In this document: positions 33,452 to 42,783 of the stretch, piece by piece | Layout of the letters: the number at the start of each line of letters is the position of its first letter | Numbering within the stretch: position 1 is the first letter of the stretch | NCBI RefSeq assembly: GCF_025515275.1 | Contig: NZ_JAOPFU010000009.1 | Span: 37,836-101,835, forward strand | Direction: 5' to 3' | Length of the DNA: 64,000 bases | Source: Catenovulum sp. 2E275 | Lineage (GTDB): Bacteria > Pseudomonadota > Gammaproteobacteria > Enterobacterales > Alteromonadaceae | Position numbers and translations under genes: made by a program | The notes under the pieces: generated by a model | Database searches by the model: none | What the model was told of the DNA's origin: nothing | Seen by the model: the letters and a program-made list of their open reading frames with translations, nothing else

Positions 33452-34978
33452 ATGAAAGCGCGCTTTCGAGATAGTATGACTTGGTTACATACTTGGACAG
33501 GTTTGGTTGTTGGCTGGGTATTATTTGCAGTATTTTTAACTGGTACATTAGCGTATTTTCAACATGAAATTACTCAATGGATGATGCCGGAAGTTGAGGT
33601 TGTTGCGCCGCCGGAGCAGGCTATTGAGCAGGTACAAACTTTTTTATCAGCTAAGGCGATGGCTTCACCAAGATGGTCCATTACTTTGCCAAGCGAGCGC
33701 GAGCGGGTTAGCACTTTATACTGGCGAGATAAAAATGCGGGTGGCCGTGGTTTTGTTAAAGCCGTGCTTGACGGGCAGGGCAAAGAGATAACTTTGCGAG
33801 ATACCCGTGGCGGTAATTTTTTATACCGTTTTCATTTTGATTTACATTATGTGTCTGTATTTTGGGCAAGGTGGTTTGTTGGTATTTGTTCTATGTTTAT
33901 GCTGGTTGCAATTATTACCGGTATTATTATTCATAAAAAAATATTTAAAGACTTTTTTACCCTGCAATTATTTAAAGGACCTCGAAGCTGGCTAGATGCG
34001 CATACTTTAACTTCGGTTTTAGCGCTGCCTTTTCATTTAATGATCACCTACACTGGGCTAGTCACCTTGATGCTAATGTATTTAGTATCGGCTATTAATT
34101 TAAGTTTTTCAGACCGCAACGCATATTTTAATGCAATAACCCCACAAGGCATACAGATTAAAGCCGTTGGTGAAGCTGCTAATATGCTGCCATTTTCTGA
34201 TATTTATTTAACCGCACAAAAAGCTTTAAACGGTGTTCCGGTTGCTTATATTGAGGTATTAAACCCGGGCGATAAAAATGCAATTATCAAATTTTATGAA
34301 GCGCCAACTGAGCATTTATTGTCAGATTACCGAACGCTTACTTATTCAGCCGTAACTGGTGAGTTACTGGAAAATACAGCTTTAACTAACAGTGCTGAGC
34401 AAACCCGTAAAACCATGATTAACTTACATGCCGGGCGTTTTGCTGATACCGGATTACGTTGGATGTACTTTTTATCTGGCGTGATGGGCACACTTATGGT
34501 CGCAACTGGCTTAATTTTATGGTTTGAAAAACGTCAGAAAAAGTTAAAACAGCAAAATAAAATGCCTTTTGGTCATAAGTTAGTTAGTGGATTAAATGCC
34601 GGTTTCATTTTGGGGTTACCCGCGGCTGTAGCCGTTTATTTATTAAGTAATCGGCTATTACCGGTAGATTTTACTGATCGTGCGCAAATGGAGATCCATT
34701 GCTTTTTTGCCACTTGGTTCGTTTTTTTGCTTTATCCAATATTAAGAGGGGCAAGCAAAACATGGCGCGATGGTGCTTTAATCAATGCAGTTTTATTTTT
34801 TAGTATTCCTTTTGTAAGTGTCATTATGATTGAACGTCATCTTTTCAGTTATCAGTATCCACGAGACTGGACATTATTCATTATTGATTTATTAACGATT
34901 TTTTCAGGCTTAACAATGTTTGTTTTATTTAACTACTTAAAACAAAGGCAGCAGCAAGTTAATCAAATTAAGGTATAA
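33452..34978 (+). CDS. PepSY-associated TM helix protein (siderophore-iron reductase-like)
   Basis: A 508-residue inner-membrane protein of the PepSY_TM family, often found beside siderophore receptors and thought to reduce or release ferric-siderophore iron. Membrane helices lie near residues 18-38 (VVGWVLFAVFLTGTLAYFQ), 145-168, 192-218, 335-355 and in a group from about 375 to 500. Conserved histidines occur in WLHTWTGLVVGW, YRFHFDLHYVSVFW and INLHAGRF, probable haem or metal ligands. A Fur box lies upstream. The gene is followed at 10 bp by DUF3649 and then DUF3325, the common iron-cluster order. Confidence 0.88.
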   Translation: MKARFRDSMTWLHTWTGLVVGWVLFAVFLTGTLAYFQHEITQWMMPEVEVVAPPEQAIEQVQTFLSAKAMASPRWSITLPSERERVSTLYWRDKNAGGRGFVKAVLDGQGKEITLRDTRGGNFLYRFHFDLHYVSVFWARWFVGICSMFMLVAIITGIIIHKKIFKDFFTLQLFKGPRSWLDAHTLTSVLALPFHLMITYTGLVTLMLMYLVSAINLSFSDRNAYFNAITPQGIQIKAVGEAANMLPFSDIYLTAQKALNGVPVAYIEVLNPGDKNAIIKFYEAPTEHLLSDYRTLTYSAVTGELLENTALTNSAEQTRKTMINLHAGRFADTGLRWMYFLSGVMGTLMVATGLILWFEKRQKKLKQQNKMPFGHKLVSGLNAGFILGLPAAVAVYLLSNRLLPVDFTDRAQMEIHCFFATWFVFLLYPILRGASKTWRDGALINAVLFFSIPFVSVIMIERHLFSYQYPRDWTLFIIDLLTIFSGLTMFVLFNYLKQRQQQVNQIKV

Positions 34979-34988
34979 AGGGGCGATT

Positions 34989-35345
34989 GTGAGAAAACTT
35001 AAATCTTTATTTCAGAACCCTAAAATTAATGTGCTTTATCGGGTTATTTTGGCTGTATGCGGTGGGGCAGCTTTTACTTTAGTTGCAACAGTGTTTTTGC
35101 CTGAGCTACTGCTTTATAACTTTGGTTATGACAAAGCCAGCAGCCTTTTATGGATGATGTTACTAAGCTTTTTAATATATAGCTTAATTATTATCTGGGT
35201 ATTTTCGAGTCATAAATTATTTAGAGTGAGCGCTCAGTTATTAGGGTTAACGGCTATTTTATATATTAGCTTTAATCAGTTACAGGCTGTTAATCAAGCT
35301 AGGTTAGAACAAATAAATAATCAGGCAGCGCAGGTGAAAAAATGA
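34989..35345 (+). CDS. DUF3649 family membrane protein
   Basis: A 118-residue protein with three likely membrane helices (YRVILAVCGGAAFTLVATVF near 17-36, MMLLSFLIYSLIIIWVF near 56-72, AQLLGLTAILYISF near 86-100). It is typically encoded next to PepSY_TM and TonB receptor genes. GTG start at 34989 preceded by AAAGGGGCG. The C-terminus is soluble and helical. Its role in iron-siderophore processing is presumed from its gene neighbourhood only. It overlaps the next gene by 4 bp. Confidence 0.78.
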   Translation: MRKLKSLFQNPKINVLYRVILAVCGGAAFTLVATVFLPELLLYNFGYDKASSLLWMMLLSFLIYSLIIIWVFSSHKLFRVSAQLLGLTAILYISFNQLQAVNQARLEQINNQAAQVKK

Positions 35346-35638
35346 TAAACCTTTTTATTTGGATAATGAGCGGCTTAGGTTTTTTAATATTATGTTTGTT
35401 AACACCAAGCCACAGAAAAGTATTTAACCTTAAAATGTTAGCGGATAGACAAGAAAAAGCCTATCAGTGGATAGGACTTGGGTTAATTTTATTATCATTT
35501 ATAGCCTGTTTTTTTAGCGTTAATATTGCCGATGCGATTATTAACTGGTTTGGAATTTTAACTTTTTCAGCACTATTTATTGCTTTGGTTTTAAGCTTTA
35601 AACAAAGCCAGCTGCAAAAAAGAAAACAGCAAAAATAA
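35342..35638 (+). CDS. DUF3325 family membrane protein
   Basis: A 98-residue protein with three predicted helices (residues 3-20, 43-62 and 68-86) and a basic tail (FKQSQLQKRKQQK), matching the size and context of DUF3325. It begins with ATGATAAAC overlapping the DUF3649 stop codon. It is the last gene of the PepSY-DUF3649-DUF3325 operon. Function unknown; presumed accessory to siderophore-iron handling. Confidence 0.75.
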   Translation: MINLFIWIMSGLGFLILCLLTPSHRKVFNLKMLADRQEKAYQWIGLGLILLSFIACFFSVNIADAIINWFGILTFSALFIALVLSFKQSQLQKRKQQK

Positions 35639-35698
35639 AGCGCCAGATAAGTTATCTGTTTTATTTTGGATAAATGTGTGCGGTCAAGTTTTTGGACT

Positions 35699-35754
35699 AA
35701 AGCAGATAATAAAAAGCAGATAATAAAAAGCAGATAATAAAAAGCAGGTAAAAG
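35699..35754 (+). repeat. 14-bp tandem repeat
   Basis: AAAGCAGATAATAA occurs three times in perfect tandem (35699-35740), followed by a degenerate fourth copy AAAGCAGGTAAAAG. It lies between two convergent operons, just before the shared terminator. Probably a slippage repeat; copy number may vary between strains. Confidence 0.85.
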
Positions 35755-35764
35755 ACAGATAAAA

Positions 35765-35795
35765 AAATAGGTGCTGAGTTAGCACCTATTTTTTT
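35765..35795. terminator. Bidirectional terminator between DUF3325 and the TonB receptor gene
   Basis: AAATAGGTGCT (35765-35775), loop GAGTT, AGCACCTATTT (35781-35791), flanked by an A-run on the left and a T-run on the right. The 11-bp stem with T-runs on both strands would stop transcription from both convergent operons. Confidence 0.88.
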
Positions 35796-35816
35796 GAATA
35801 GCAAAACTATCAAGCA

Positions 35817-37997
35817 TTAAAAGTTGTAGTTTAAGCTAATGGTAAAGTTACGTGGCTTACCGTAACGGTATGCGCGGAACGAACCTACATTTGATTTGTA
35901 TTTTTCATCTGTTAAGTTTTCAGCATTAAACTGAGCACTTAAATTATCAGAAAACTTATAACGAGCCATTAAGTTAACTAAAGCAAATGCTTCTTGCTCT
36001 AATTTATCTGTTTGATCCGCTATTACAGGGTTAGCGCCTGATGATGAATATTCATTTTGCCAGTTTACACCGCCACCAATTGATAATTCAGGTAAAGTAT
36101 TAACAAATTGGTAAGTCGTAAATAATTTAAACTGTTTGTCAGAAATATCTGCGTTAACTTCGTTGCCATTAGCATCTTTGGCATCGAACTGAGAATAACC
36201 AGCAGAGATATTTAAACCATCAATTGGTTGACCAACGATTTCAAATTCAAACCCTTTACTTTCAGTACCTTGTGCACCGTAGTATGCCGTTTGTTGCTCT
36301 GCCGTTGGTACAAAGCTAGTATCAATCTGAGCTAAGTTATCTTGCTGAATATTAAAAATAGCAAAAGTGGTATGTAGACGATCATCTAAAAATGAGCTCT
36401 TTAAACCAAGTTCATAACTTTCACCTACCAATGGATCAATAAAGTCACCATTTTTGGTTAATCTGTTTTGTGGTTTAAATATTTCAGTATAACTTGCATA
36501 TACTCTGTGTTGCTCTGTGATGTCGTATAAAGCCCCCGCATAAGGGATAAACTCATTTTCATCACCGTAATCTACATTACCACTCCAGTCAAAACCGGTA
36601 CGTAGCCAAGTTGCAATACGGCCACCAGCAATGAATTTTAAATCATCGTTCACTGAAATACGGGTTGCTGCATAATAGCCTTTTTGCTCGGTTTCCATAT
36701 CCTGCGTTTGAGTTTCAGCTTCAGTCCACTCTGGCTCAGGGATACCACCAAATTCAAAGAAATTATCTACCGGGACACTATCCCATTGTAATTCTGGATC
36801 TTTATCTACAGGATCACGGGTATATGTAAATGCAGATTGGTCACTGTACAAAGCACCAACAACAAATTCATGAGTTTGGCTAAATAACTCATATTCACCT
36901 TTTAACTGAATATCAAAGCTATCTTGTTTCGATTCGCCGTAGCTGTTATAGCGCTGTGCGCCTAAGCCTGCACCTGTCTCAATATCAATTAAGCTATAAG
37001 GGTTGATATACAATAATTTGGTCGATTTTTCGTATTTGATTTTGTTGTAGTTAGCAATTAACTGCCAGCCATTATCAAAAATATGATTTAAGCTTGCAAA
37101 GTAGTTAGTATTGGTGCTTTCCCATGTATTCCAGTCTAATGCTGTTGTGGTTGAAATATCCCAATCTGCCTGACTACCATCAGATAAATAAGTCGGGATC
37201 ATGCCCCAAGTTGCACCACGTGGATCATTATTTTGATAACTTGCACCCACACGTAATAAAGTTGAGCTAGTAATGTCAGTTTCTAATACACCGTAAAAAA
37301 TCTTTTTATTATCTTCGTAATTATCTACGTAAGAATCTGCATTTAAATATTTAGCCACCACACGGCCACGAACGCTGCCACTTTCATTTAAACCATTAGC
37401 AACATCGACTGTGATTGATTTTTTATCCCAGCTACCGGTAGCAAGGTTTACATAACCTTTTAATTTTTTACTGCCAGCATGTTTACGAACCAAGTTAATT
37501 GAAACAGAAGGGTTACCAACGCTGGTTAATAAACCAGTCGCGCCACGAACAAACTCAATACGGTCATAAAGAGCAACATCAGCAACGGTTTCACCAGAAT
37601 CGCCACCTAAACTCCATGAAGTAGGGACACCATCTAATTGATAGCTGTCTACCGAAAAGCCACGAGAAAAGAATGAATTACGTACGTTATCTGTTTCTTC
37701 TGTTACCACACCTACCGCATTATTAACGGCATCTGTTACTGTGTTGATATTTTGGTCAAACATACGGTCAGATGTTAAAATCGTCACTGATTGTGGGGTT
37801 TCGCGCAGTGTTAAACCCAAACCTGTTGCTGTATCAAGTGTTTGAGAAACACTGTATTTACCGCTAACAGTAATAACTTCAATATCGTCCTTTGATGTTT
37901 GCTCATTCCCTTGAGTGGTTTGTTCCGCAGCCATTGCGTTTAAAGGATTCAGTGCAAATAAAATCGCAGCAGAAAGTGGAAGGTGTTTTAACTTCAC
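35817..37997 (-). CDS. TonB-dependent siderophore receptor
   Basis: An outer-membrane receptor that imports ferric siderophores using TonB energy. The 726-residue precursor has a signal peptide (MKLKHLPLSAAILFALNPLN, cleavage near AMA-AE), a TonB box in IEVITVSGKY (about residues 39-48), a plug domain with RETPQSVTILTSDRM and DGVPTSWSLGG, and a barrel that ends in NFTISLNYNF with the terminal Phe required for outer-membrane assembly. Plug features RETPQSV and DRIEFVRGATGLL fit the FhuA/FpvA siderophore group; the ligand is unknown. Two Fur-box-like sites lie upstream. It is convergent with the PepSY cluster, which probably acts on the same iron source. Confidence 0.93.
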   Translation of the reverse strand: MKLKHLPLSAAILFALNPLNAMAAEQTTQGNEQTSKDDIEVITVSGKYSVSQTLDTATGLGLTLRETPQSVTILTSDRMFDQNINTVTDAVNNAVGVVTEETDNVRNSFFSRGFSVDSYQLDGVPTSWSLGGDSGETVADVALYDRIEFVRGATGLLTSVGNPSVSINLVRKHAGSKKLKGYVNLATGSWDKKSITVDVANGLNESGSVRGRVVAKYLNADSYVDNYEDNKKIFYGVLETDITSSTLLRVGASYQNNDPRGATWGMIPTYLSDGSQADWDISTTTALDWNTWESTNTNYFASLNHIFDNGWQLIANYNKIKYEKSTKLLYINPYSLIDIETGAGLGAQRYNSYGESKQDSFDIQLKGEYELFSQTHEFVVGALYSDQSAFTYTRDPVDKDPELQWDSVPVDNFFEFGGIPEPEWTEAETQTQDMETEQKGYYAATRISVNDDLKFIAGGRIATWLRTGFDWSGNVDYGDENEFIPYAGALYDITEQHRVYASYTEIFKPQNRLTKNGDFIDPLVGESYELGLKSSFLDDRLHTTFAIFNIQQDNLAQIDTSFVPTAEQQTAYYGAQGTESKGFEFEIVGQPIDGLNISAGYSQFDAKDANGNEVNADISDKQFKLFTTYQFVNTLPELSIGGGVNWQNEYSSSGANPVIADQTDKLEQEAFALVNLMARYKFSDNLSAQFNAENLTDEKYKSNVGSFRAYRYGKPRNFTISLNYNF

Positions 37998-38050
37998 GTT
38001 GTTAACTCCAATTATGTGTTGAATTGTTGTTTTATAAATTTGTTAGAATA

Positions 38051-38065
38051 ATAAAATTATTATCA
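38051..38065 (-). promoter_or_regulatory. Fur-box-like site proximal to the TonB receptor start
   Basis: On the minus strand TGATAATAATTTTAT has a perfect first half-site (TGATAAT) and a weaker second half. It lies 54 bp upstream of the receptor ATG at 37997, a position where bound Fur would block the promoter. Confidence 0.6.
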
Positions 38066-38108
38066 CTTTAAATAAGATTCATTTGCGGGTGGGGAAGTTA
38101 ACATAATT

Positions 38109-38127
38109 GAGAATCCTTTTCATTATC
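38109..38127 (-). promoter_or_regulatory. Fur box upstream of the TonB receptor gene
   Basis: On the minus strand GATAATGAAAAGGATTCTC agrees with the 19-bp Fur consensus GATAATGATAATCATTATC at 15 positions. The 341-bp gap 37998-38338 contains this site and the proximal one and shows no supported gene. Confidence 0.75.
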
Positions 38128-38338
38128 AATTTTCTTTAGTGGCTGAAATTTTTCTCTCGCAAAAAATTAAAGTAAATTAAATGTTGGTTTATGGTCTTTT
38201 TGATTGGTATTTTGTTTAAATCTGTATAACAAATGTTGTGACGATGAAGGGAGAGAAGATTTAAATGTATAAGTAATACTAAGTCGACTATAACAAAAGT
38301 CAAAAGCCGACTTAGATTGAATTTGTGTGATAAGAAAA

Positions 38339-39844
38339 CTACGAAAAATTAAGCTCAAATCCAGCTGATAGTTGAATTTGTTGCTCGGTTTCTAAATCTG
38401 CATTTAATAACTTTTCGTTTGCTAAAAAGTCAGTTGGAAATAATAAATCTATTTTATCCTCATGAACGCTTACCTGATATCCGGGTAGGTAGTTTTCACG
38501 GCGGCGTAAATTTAAAATTGCCGCTATGCGTAATATTCTGATTGCTCTAATCAGTTTATTGGTTTTGTATAAACTTAAATTAGGCAGTTCTGCAACTTTA
38601 AATTTTTTACGGTGGAAACGAACTAAGCTGGCAATTGCTAGTTGCTCTTCCTGATTAAACCCAGGCATATCTGTATTTTCAACTATATAAGCTGAATGTT
38701 TATGATAACCTGTTGAATGAATTTGTAGCCCGACTTCGTGTAACTGAGCAGCCCAGTATAATAAAGCGCGAAAATCATTTTTGCCAAACTTCCATTCAGT
38801 TTCTAATTGGTCAAAAATAAAACAGGCAGAACGAGCTACTCGGGCTGCTTGGGCTGTATCTATTGAATATCTTTGACTTAGGCTTTCTATAGTTCGTTCC
38901 CGAATGTCATGGTGTTTAAACCTGTCTTGCATTTCGTATAAAACGCCTTCACGCAGTGCGGCATCCTCATAATGCATTGACTCTATACCTAAACTATCAA
39001 AAGCAGCAATTAAAACAGCAAGGCCTCCAGCTAAAACCGGACGGCGGTGTTCGCTCACACCGGGTATATTAATATTATCAATATGACCATAGGTAATTAG
39101 GCTTTGTTTTAACTTTTCAAGGTGTGTGGCTTTTATTTCACCATCGCTCCAGCCATTTTGAACAATAGCTTCTCGAATAGCTTTAATTGTGCCAGATGTA
39201 CCATGAGCAGTATTCCAGCCTGTTGCTTTATATGTATCAACTATGACCTCTAGTTCTTGTTCTGCAGCGATTATTGCTTGCTGAAAAGCTCGTTCAGTGA
39301 CTTTTCCTTTATTAAAAAACTGATTGGTATAGCTTACACAACCCATGCTGCGAGAACTTAAATGTAAAGGGTTAAAATATTCACCAATAATGAACTCGGT
39401 ACTGCCACCGCCAATATCAATGACCAATTTATTGCCGTCATGAGCAACTGTGTGGGCAACACCCTGATAGATTAGCCGAGCTTCTTCTTTACCTGGAATA
39501 ATTTCAATCGGGTAAGGAAAAATGGCTTCAGCCTGGCTTAAAAAACTTTGACGGTTACGGGCTTTGCGAAGGGTAAAGGTTGCAACGACCCGAATATTTT
39601 CTGGTGGAATACCTTTTAGGGTATCAGCCATCTGGCTTAAAGTTTCAAGTCCTCTATCCATGGCTTCTTGACTGAGCATATCATCCTCTGATAGACCCTG
39701 AGCTAACCTAACTCTTTGTTTCACTTTATGTAAATTTTGGATTGAGCCATCAATTATCCGTGCAACAATTAAATGAAAACTATTGGAGCCTATATCTAAT
39801 GCGGCTACCACGTCAGCTGTGTTTGCTGTGTTTTCTTCTTGCAT
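38339..39844 (-). CDS. ppx: Exopolyphosphatase / Ppx-GppA phosphatase
   Basis: Ppx removes terminal phosphates from polyphosphate; relatives also hydrolyse pppGpp. The start is ATG 39844, preceded by AGGAGTATTA, giving 501 residues (E. coli Ppx 513); upstream in-frame codons are not supported. It has the ASKHA ATPase fold signature VAALDIGSNSFHLIVARI at the N-terminus, KLVIDIGGGSTEFIIGEY (second phosphate loop) and the C-terminal HD-like helical domain typical of long Ppx proteins. It lies 51 bp downstream of ppk on the same strand, the classical ppk-ppx operon, so synthesis and breakdown of polyphosphate are co-expressed. Confidence 0.93.
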   Translation of the reverse strand: MQEENTANTADVVAALDIGSNSFHLIVARIIDGSIQNLHKVKQRVRLAQGLSEDDMLSQEAMDRGLETLSQMADTLKGIPPENIRVVATFTLRKARNRQSFLSQAEAIFPYPIEIIPGKEEARLIYQGVAHTVAHDGNKLVIDIGGGSTEFIIGEYFNPLHLSSRSMGCVSYTNQFFNKGKVTERAFQQAIIAAEQELEVIVDTYKATGWNTAHGTSGTIKAIREAIVQNGWSDGEIKATHLEKLKQSLITYGHIDNINIPGVSEHRRPVLAGGLAVLIAAFDSLGIESMHYEDAALREGVLYEMQDRFKHHDIRERTIESLSQRYSIDTAQAARVARSACFIFDQLETEWKFGKNDFRALLYWAAQLHEVGLQIHSTGYHKHSAYIVENTDMPGFNQEEQLAIASLVRFHRKKFKVAELPNLSLYKTNKLIRAIRILRIAAILNLRRRENYLPGYQVSVHEDKIDLLFPTDFLANEKLLNADLETEQQIQLSAGFELNFS

Positions 39845-39895
39845 TAATACTCCTTGGTTTTCATTTTTAATTAACCTACATGTAGTAAGCACAGA

Positions 39896-41965
39896 TTATT
39901 TATATTTAGATTGTTTGAGATAATCATAGATTGCAACTTGAGAACGAATTTTTTTGCGGTTACCGCGTGCAACATAATTGTTTTGTTGCAATTTATCTAC
40001 AATTCTGGCTTTAGTTGTGTCTTTGTATTGTAATTCAAACATATCCAAGATTTGTTGTTTGAGTTTGTCATCATAAATCGGGCAACTTACTTCAATTCGG
40101 TGTTCTATGTTTCGAGTCATCCAGTCTGCTGAAGAGATATAAACTTTAGCATCACCATTGTTACCAAAAATCATCACTCTCGGATGTTCTAAAAAGCGAT
40201 CTACAATACTGATAGCTCTTATATTTTCGCTTAAGCCTTTTACTTGGGGCATTAAGCTGCACATACCACGAATAATTAATCTTATTTTAACACCAGCCTG
40301 ACTGGCTTCGTATAATTTTAAGATAAGTGGATCATCAACCAAGTTATTAATTTTTAGATCGATTCTAGCTGGCTGGCCGATCCTGGCTGCATTAATTTCC
40401 TGATCGATTAACTGAGTAATATTAATTCTGGTATTAATCGGCGACACCATTAAGTGATAAAACTTAAACCTTTTGTAGCTGTGCTGAATAAAATCAAATA
40501 CGTTTTCGACTTCTTTGGTGATCTCGTTATGAGCCGTAAATAAACTGTAGTCAGTATAAATTTTGGCGGTTTTTTCGTGGAAGTTACCTGTGCCTAAATG
40601 TGCATAGCGTACTATTTCGTCATCTTCTTTACGGTGAATTAAGCACAATTTGGAGTGAATTTTTAACGTTGGAATGCCAATTTGTACTTTAATGCCGGCA
40701 TCTTCCATTATCCGTGACCATTCAATGTTGTTTTCTTCGTCAAATCTGGCCTTTAACTCAACGACCACGGTCACACTTTTACCATTTTTAACAGCGTCGA
40801 TTAATGAGTTAATAATTCGAGAATTTTTGGCAACCCGGTAAATGTTCAAACGGATTTGAGTCACCGCTGGATCAAACGCAGCCTGACGAACCAGTTCGGT
40901 AAAATGGTCAAACTGATGATATGGATAATACAGTAAAATGTCTTGTTTTTTGATCGCCTCAAACGCTGTGGTTGCCTCTACAAAATGAGGGTGGGCGAGC
41001 GGCGGTAAACTTGGATTTTCTAAATATTTTCTACCAAAGTTAGGAAAACCAATAAAGTCTTTAAAGTTACGGTAACGTCCGCCTGCTAATAAACCTTCGT
41101 TTGCATCAGAGATTTGTAATTGTTTTTTTAAGAATTTTAGTAAGTTAGCTGGCATTTCCCTGTCGTATACAACTCGGGTTGGTTCGGCGCTGAATCTTTG
41201 TTTTAAGCTTTCTGACATTAGCTCAACTACACTTTGGTCTAATTCATCTTCAACCTTGTATTCGGCATCTCTGGTTAATTTAAATGAATAAGCACAAATC
41301 TCATCAAATTCAAAAAAGCCACTAAAAATAGAGCGCAAATTATGCACAATGATGTCATCAAGTAAAATAACTTCTTTTTTTAATTTACTTTTTTCAGGTG
41401 GTAATAAAATAAAGCGTGAAACTTCTTTAGTGGGGACTTCTACAATTGCGTATTCGGTATTGTCACCTTTGCTCATTTGAACGGCTAGGTAAGTCTCGTT
41501 ATCGTTAAGTAAATCAACCAGCTTACGCGTTTTAGAAGGAATAATTGGCGTGACGTGTTTTAAAACCTGATCGTTAAAAAACGCTTTTAACCAGTTATTA
41601 TGAAATGGACTGAGTTTAGACTCATCAACAAAATAAATTTTGTGTTTGGCCAGTTGCTTAGTGACTTCTTTATAAATACTGTCAAATTTACCTTGCAGGG
41701 CAAGCACTTTAGCCTGAATGTCGGCCAATAATTGAGTCGCGCTATAGTCCGGAACTGAATCTGTATTGGCTTTTTCAATAATAATGCGGCGTTTTACATC
41801 AGCTACACGGACTCTAAAAAACTCATCCAAGTTATTGGAAAAAATACCTAAAAAACGAACTCTTTCTACAACTGGGACACTTTTATCGGCTGCTTCTTGT
41901 AATACGCGTTCATTAAAAGATAACCAGCTCAATTCTTTAGGTACAATTGTCGGTTCTTTGATCAT
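39896..41965 (-). CDS. ppk: Polyphosphate kinase 1
   Basis: PPK1 makes long-chain polyphosphate from ATP at the inner membrane. The start is ATG 41965 (MIKEPTIVPKELSWLSFNERV), giving 689 residues, the length of the E. coli enzyme (688); a frame extension of 13 codons is less likely. It has the N and head domains, then two phospholipase-D-like domains with the catalytic His motifs KIHSKLCLIHRKEDD and YAHLGTGNFHEKTAKIYTDY. Pho-box-like direct repeats lie about 50 bp upstream, so expression under phosphate limitation is likely. It is followed by ppx. Confidence 0.95.
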   Translation of the reverse strand: MIKEPTIVPKELSWLSFNERVLQEAADKSVPVVERVRFLGIFSNNLDEFFRVRVADVKRRIIIEKANTDSVPDYSATQLLADIQAKVLALQGKFDSIYKEVTKQLAKHKIYFVDESKLSPFHNNWLKAFFNDQVLKHVTPIIPSKTRKLVDLLNDNETYLAVQMSKGDNTEYAIVEVPTKEVSRFILLPPEKSKLKKEVILLDDIIVHNLRSIFSGFFEFDEICAYSFKLTRDAEYKVEDELDQSVVELMSESLKQRFSAEPTRVVYDREMPANLLKFLKKQLQISDANEGLLAGGRYRNFKDFIGFPNFGRKYLENPSLPPLAHPHFVEATTAFEAIKKQDILLYYPYHQFDHFTELVRQAAFDPAVTQIRLNIYRVAKNSRIINSLIDAVKNGKSVTVVVELKARFDEENNIEWSRIMEDAGIKVQIGIPTLKIHSKLCLIHRKEDDEIVRYAHLGTGNFHEKTAKIYTDYSLFTAHNEITKEVENVFDFIQHSYKRFKFYHLMVSPINTRINITQLIDQEINAARIGQPARIDLKINNLVDDPLILKLYEASQAGVKIRLIIRGMCSLMPQVKGLSENIRAISIVDRFLEHPRVMIFGNNGDAKVYISSADWMTRNIEHRIEVSCPIYDDKLKQQILDMFELQYKDTTKARIVDKLQQNNYVARGNRKKIRSQVAIYDYLKQSKYK

Positions 41966-42014
41966 TAATAATGCTCTGAAAATCGTTAAAAAACTTACAG
42001 TCAATTACAACCTT

Positions 42015-42061
42015 TTATAGTGACGCTTTTATGACAGTTGTCATAAAAACTGTCATAAAAC
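42015..42061 (-). promoter_or_regulatory. Pho-box-like repeats upstream of ppk
   Basis: On the minus strand two 11-bp units, TGTCATAAAAG and CGTCACTATAA (42036-42015), follow the PhoB pattern TGTCATAAAAC/TGTCA. Adjacent plus-strand sequence has two further TGTCAT motifs (42039 and 42051), spaced 12 bp apart. The cluster ends about 50 bp before the ppk ATG. PhoB control is inferred. Confidence 0.65.
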
Positions 42062-42086
42062 TTTAAAGATTATAGTTCGTTATTAT

Positions 42087-42605
42087 TTATCGGGCACTTA
42101 AATTTACTTCAACAATTAAGTCATTAGCGATTTGTTCTAAAGCATCAGTTAGCTCATCAATATCTAGATCGGATGGAATTTCAATATCAGCTTGGGCTTT
42201 AAACAATAAACTACCCCAGTTAGGTGCGCTCTCACAACTTGAAGTCAGTTTTAATAAATTGACATGATGAGAAGCCAATACGCGAGAAATTTCTTTAATT
42301 ATTCCTTGCTTGTCGTTACCAACAATCTCTAACTGAATGATATTTTTATTATTTTCTGTTTGAGATTCCCCCTTGGCTATATGAAGTTGAAACTCATGAC
42401 TAGAAAGGCTTTCAAGCGCATTTAATACATTATTAGATTCTTCAGACGGACAGCTAAATTCAACAATACCAGCGAACTGGCCTGAAAGACGACAGAAATT
42501 ACTGGCAAGCCAATTACCTTGGTGTTCATTTATTAATTTTGACAGTTTTTCAATAATGCCTGGTTTGTCGCGAGTAATTACAGAAATAACATAATTTGTA
42601 TTCAT
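42087..42605 (-). CDS. gcvR: GcvR-like ACT-domain regulator
   Basis: GcvR is the co-regulator of the glycine cleavage system, acting on GcvA through two ACT domains that bind glycine. The 172-residue protein has two ACT repeats: residues 4-80 (YVISVITRDKPGIIEKLSKL) and about 88-168 (IIQLEIVGNDKQGIIKEISRVL). Each starts with the strand-turn (D-KPG or D-KQG) that forms the amino-acid site. No catalytic domain is attached. It is upstream of ppk on the same strand with a 121-bp gap containing Pho-box repeats, so ppk probably has its own promoter. GcvR and other double-ACT proteins are hard to separate by eye. Confidence 0.8.
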   Translation of the reverse strand: MNTNYVISVITRDKPGIIEKLSKLINEHQGNWLASNFCRLSGQFAGIVEFSCPSEESNNVLNALESLSSHEFQLHIAKGESQTENNKNIIQLEIVGNDKQGIIKEISRVLASHHVNLLKLTSSCESAPNWGSLLFKAQADIEIPSDLDIDELTDALEQIANDLIVEVNLSAR

Positions 42606-42721
42606 CTTAATAATCCTTTTAGGGTTAGCTATTTATTAATAACTTATTTATAAGTATGCGTTTTAAATTACGCCTTTGTCTACATTTAAGTATAAGTGTT
42701 GCTGGAAATTAATATGACAAC

Positions 42722-42743
42722 TGTAACAAAAGTGTCATAAAGT
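42722..42743 (+). promoter_or_regulatory. Pho-box-like repeat upstream of the chemoreceptor gene
   Basis: TGTAACAAAAG (42722-42732) and TGTCATAAAGT (42733-42743) are two 11-bp units at the spacing expected for PhoB. The site lies 41 bp before the chosen ATG (42784). Confidence 0.65.
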
Positions 42744-42783
42744 GCTGTTAAGGTTGCGCCATTAATCTCAGGTGGTTAGCGGT

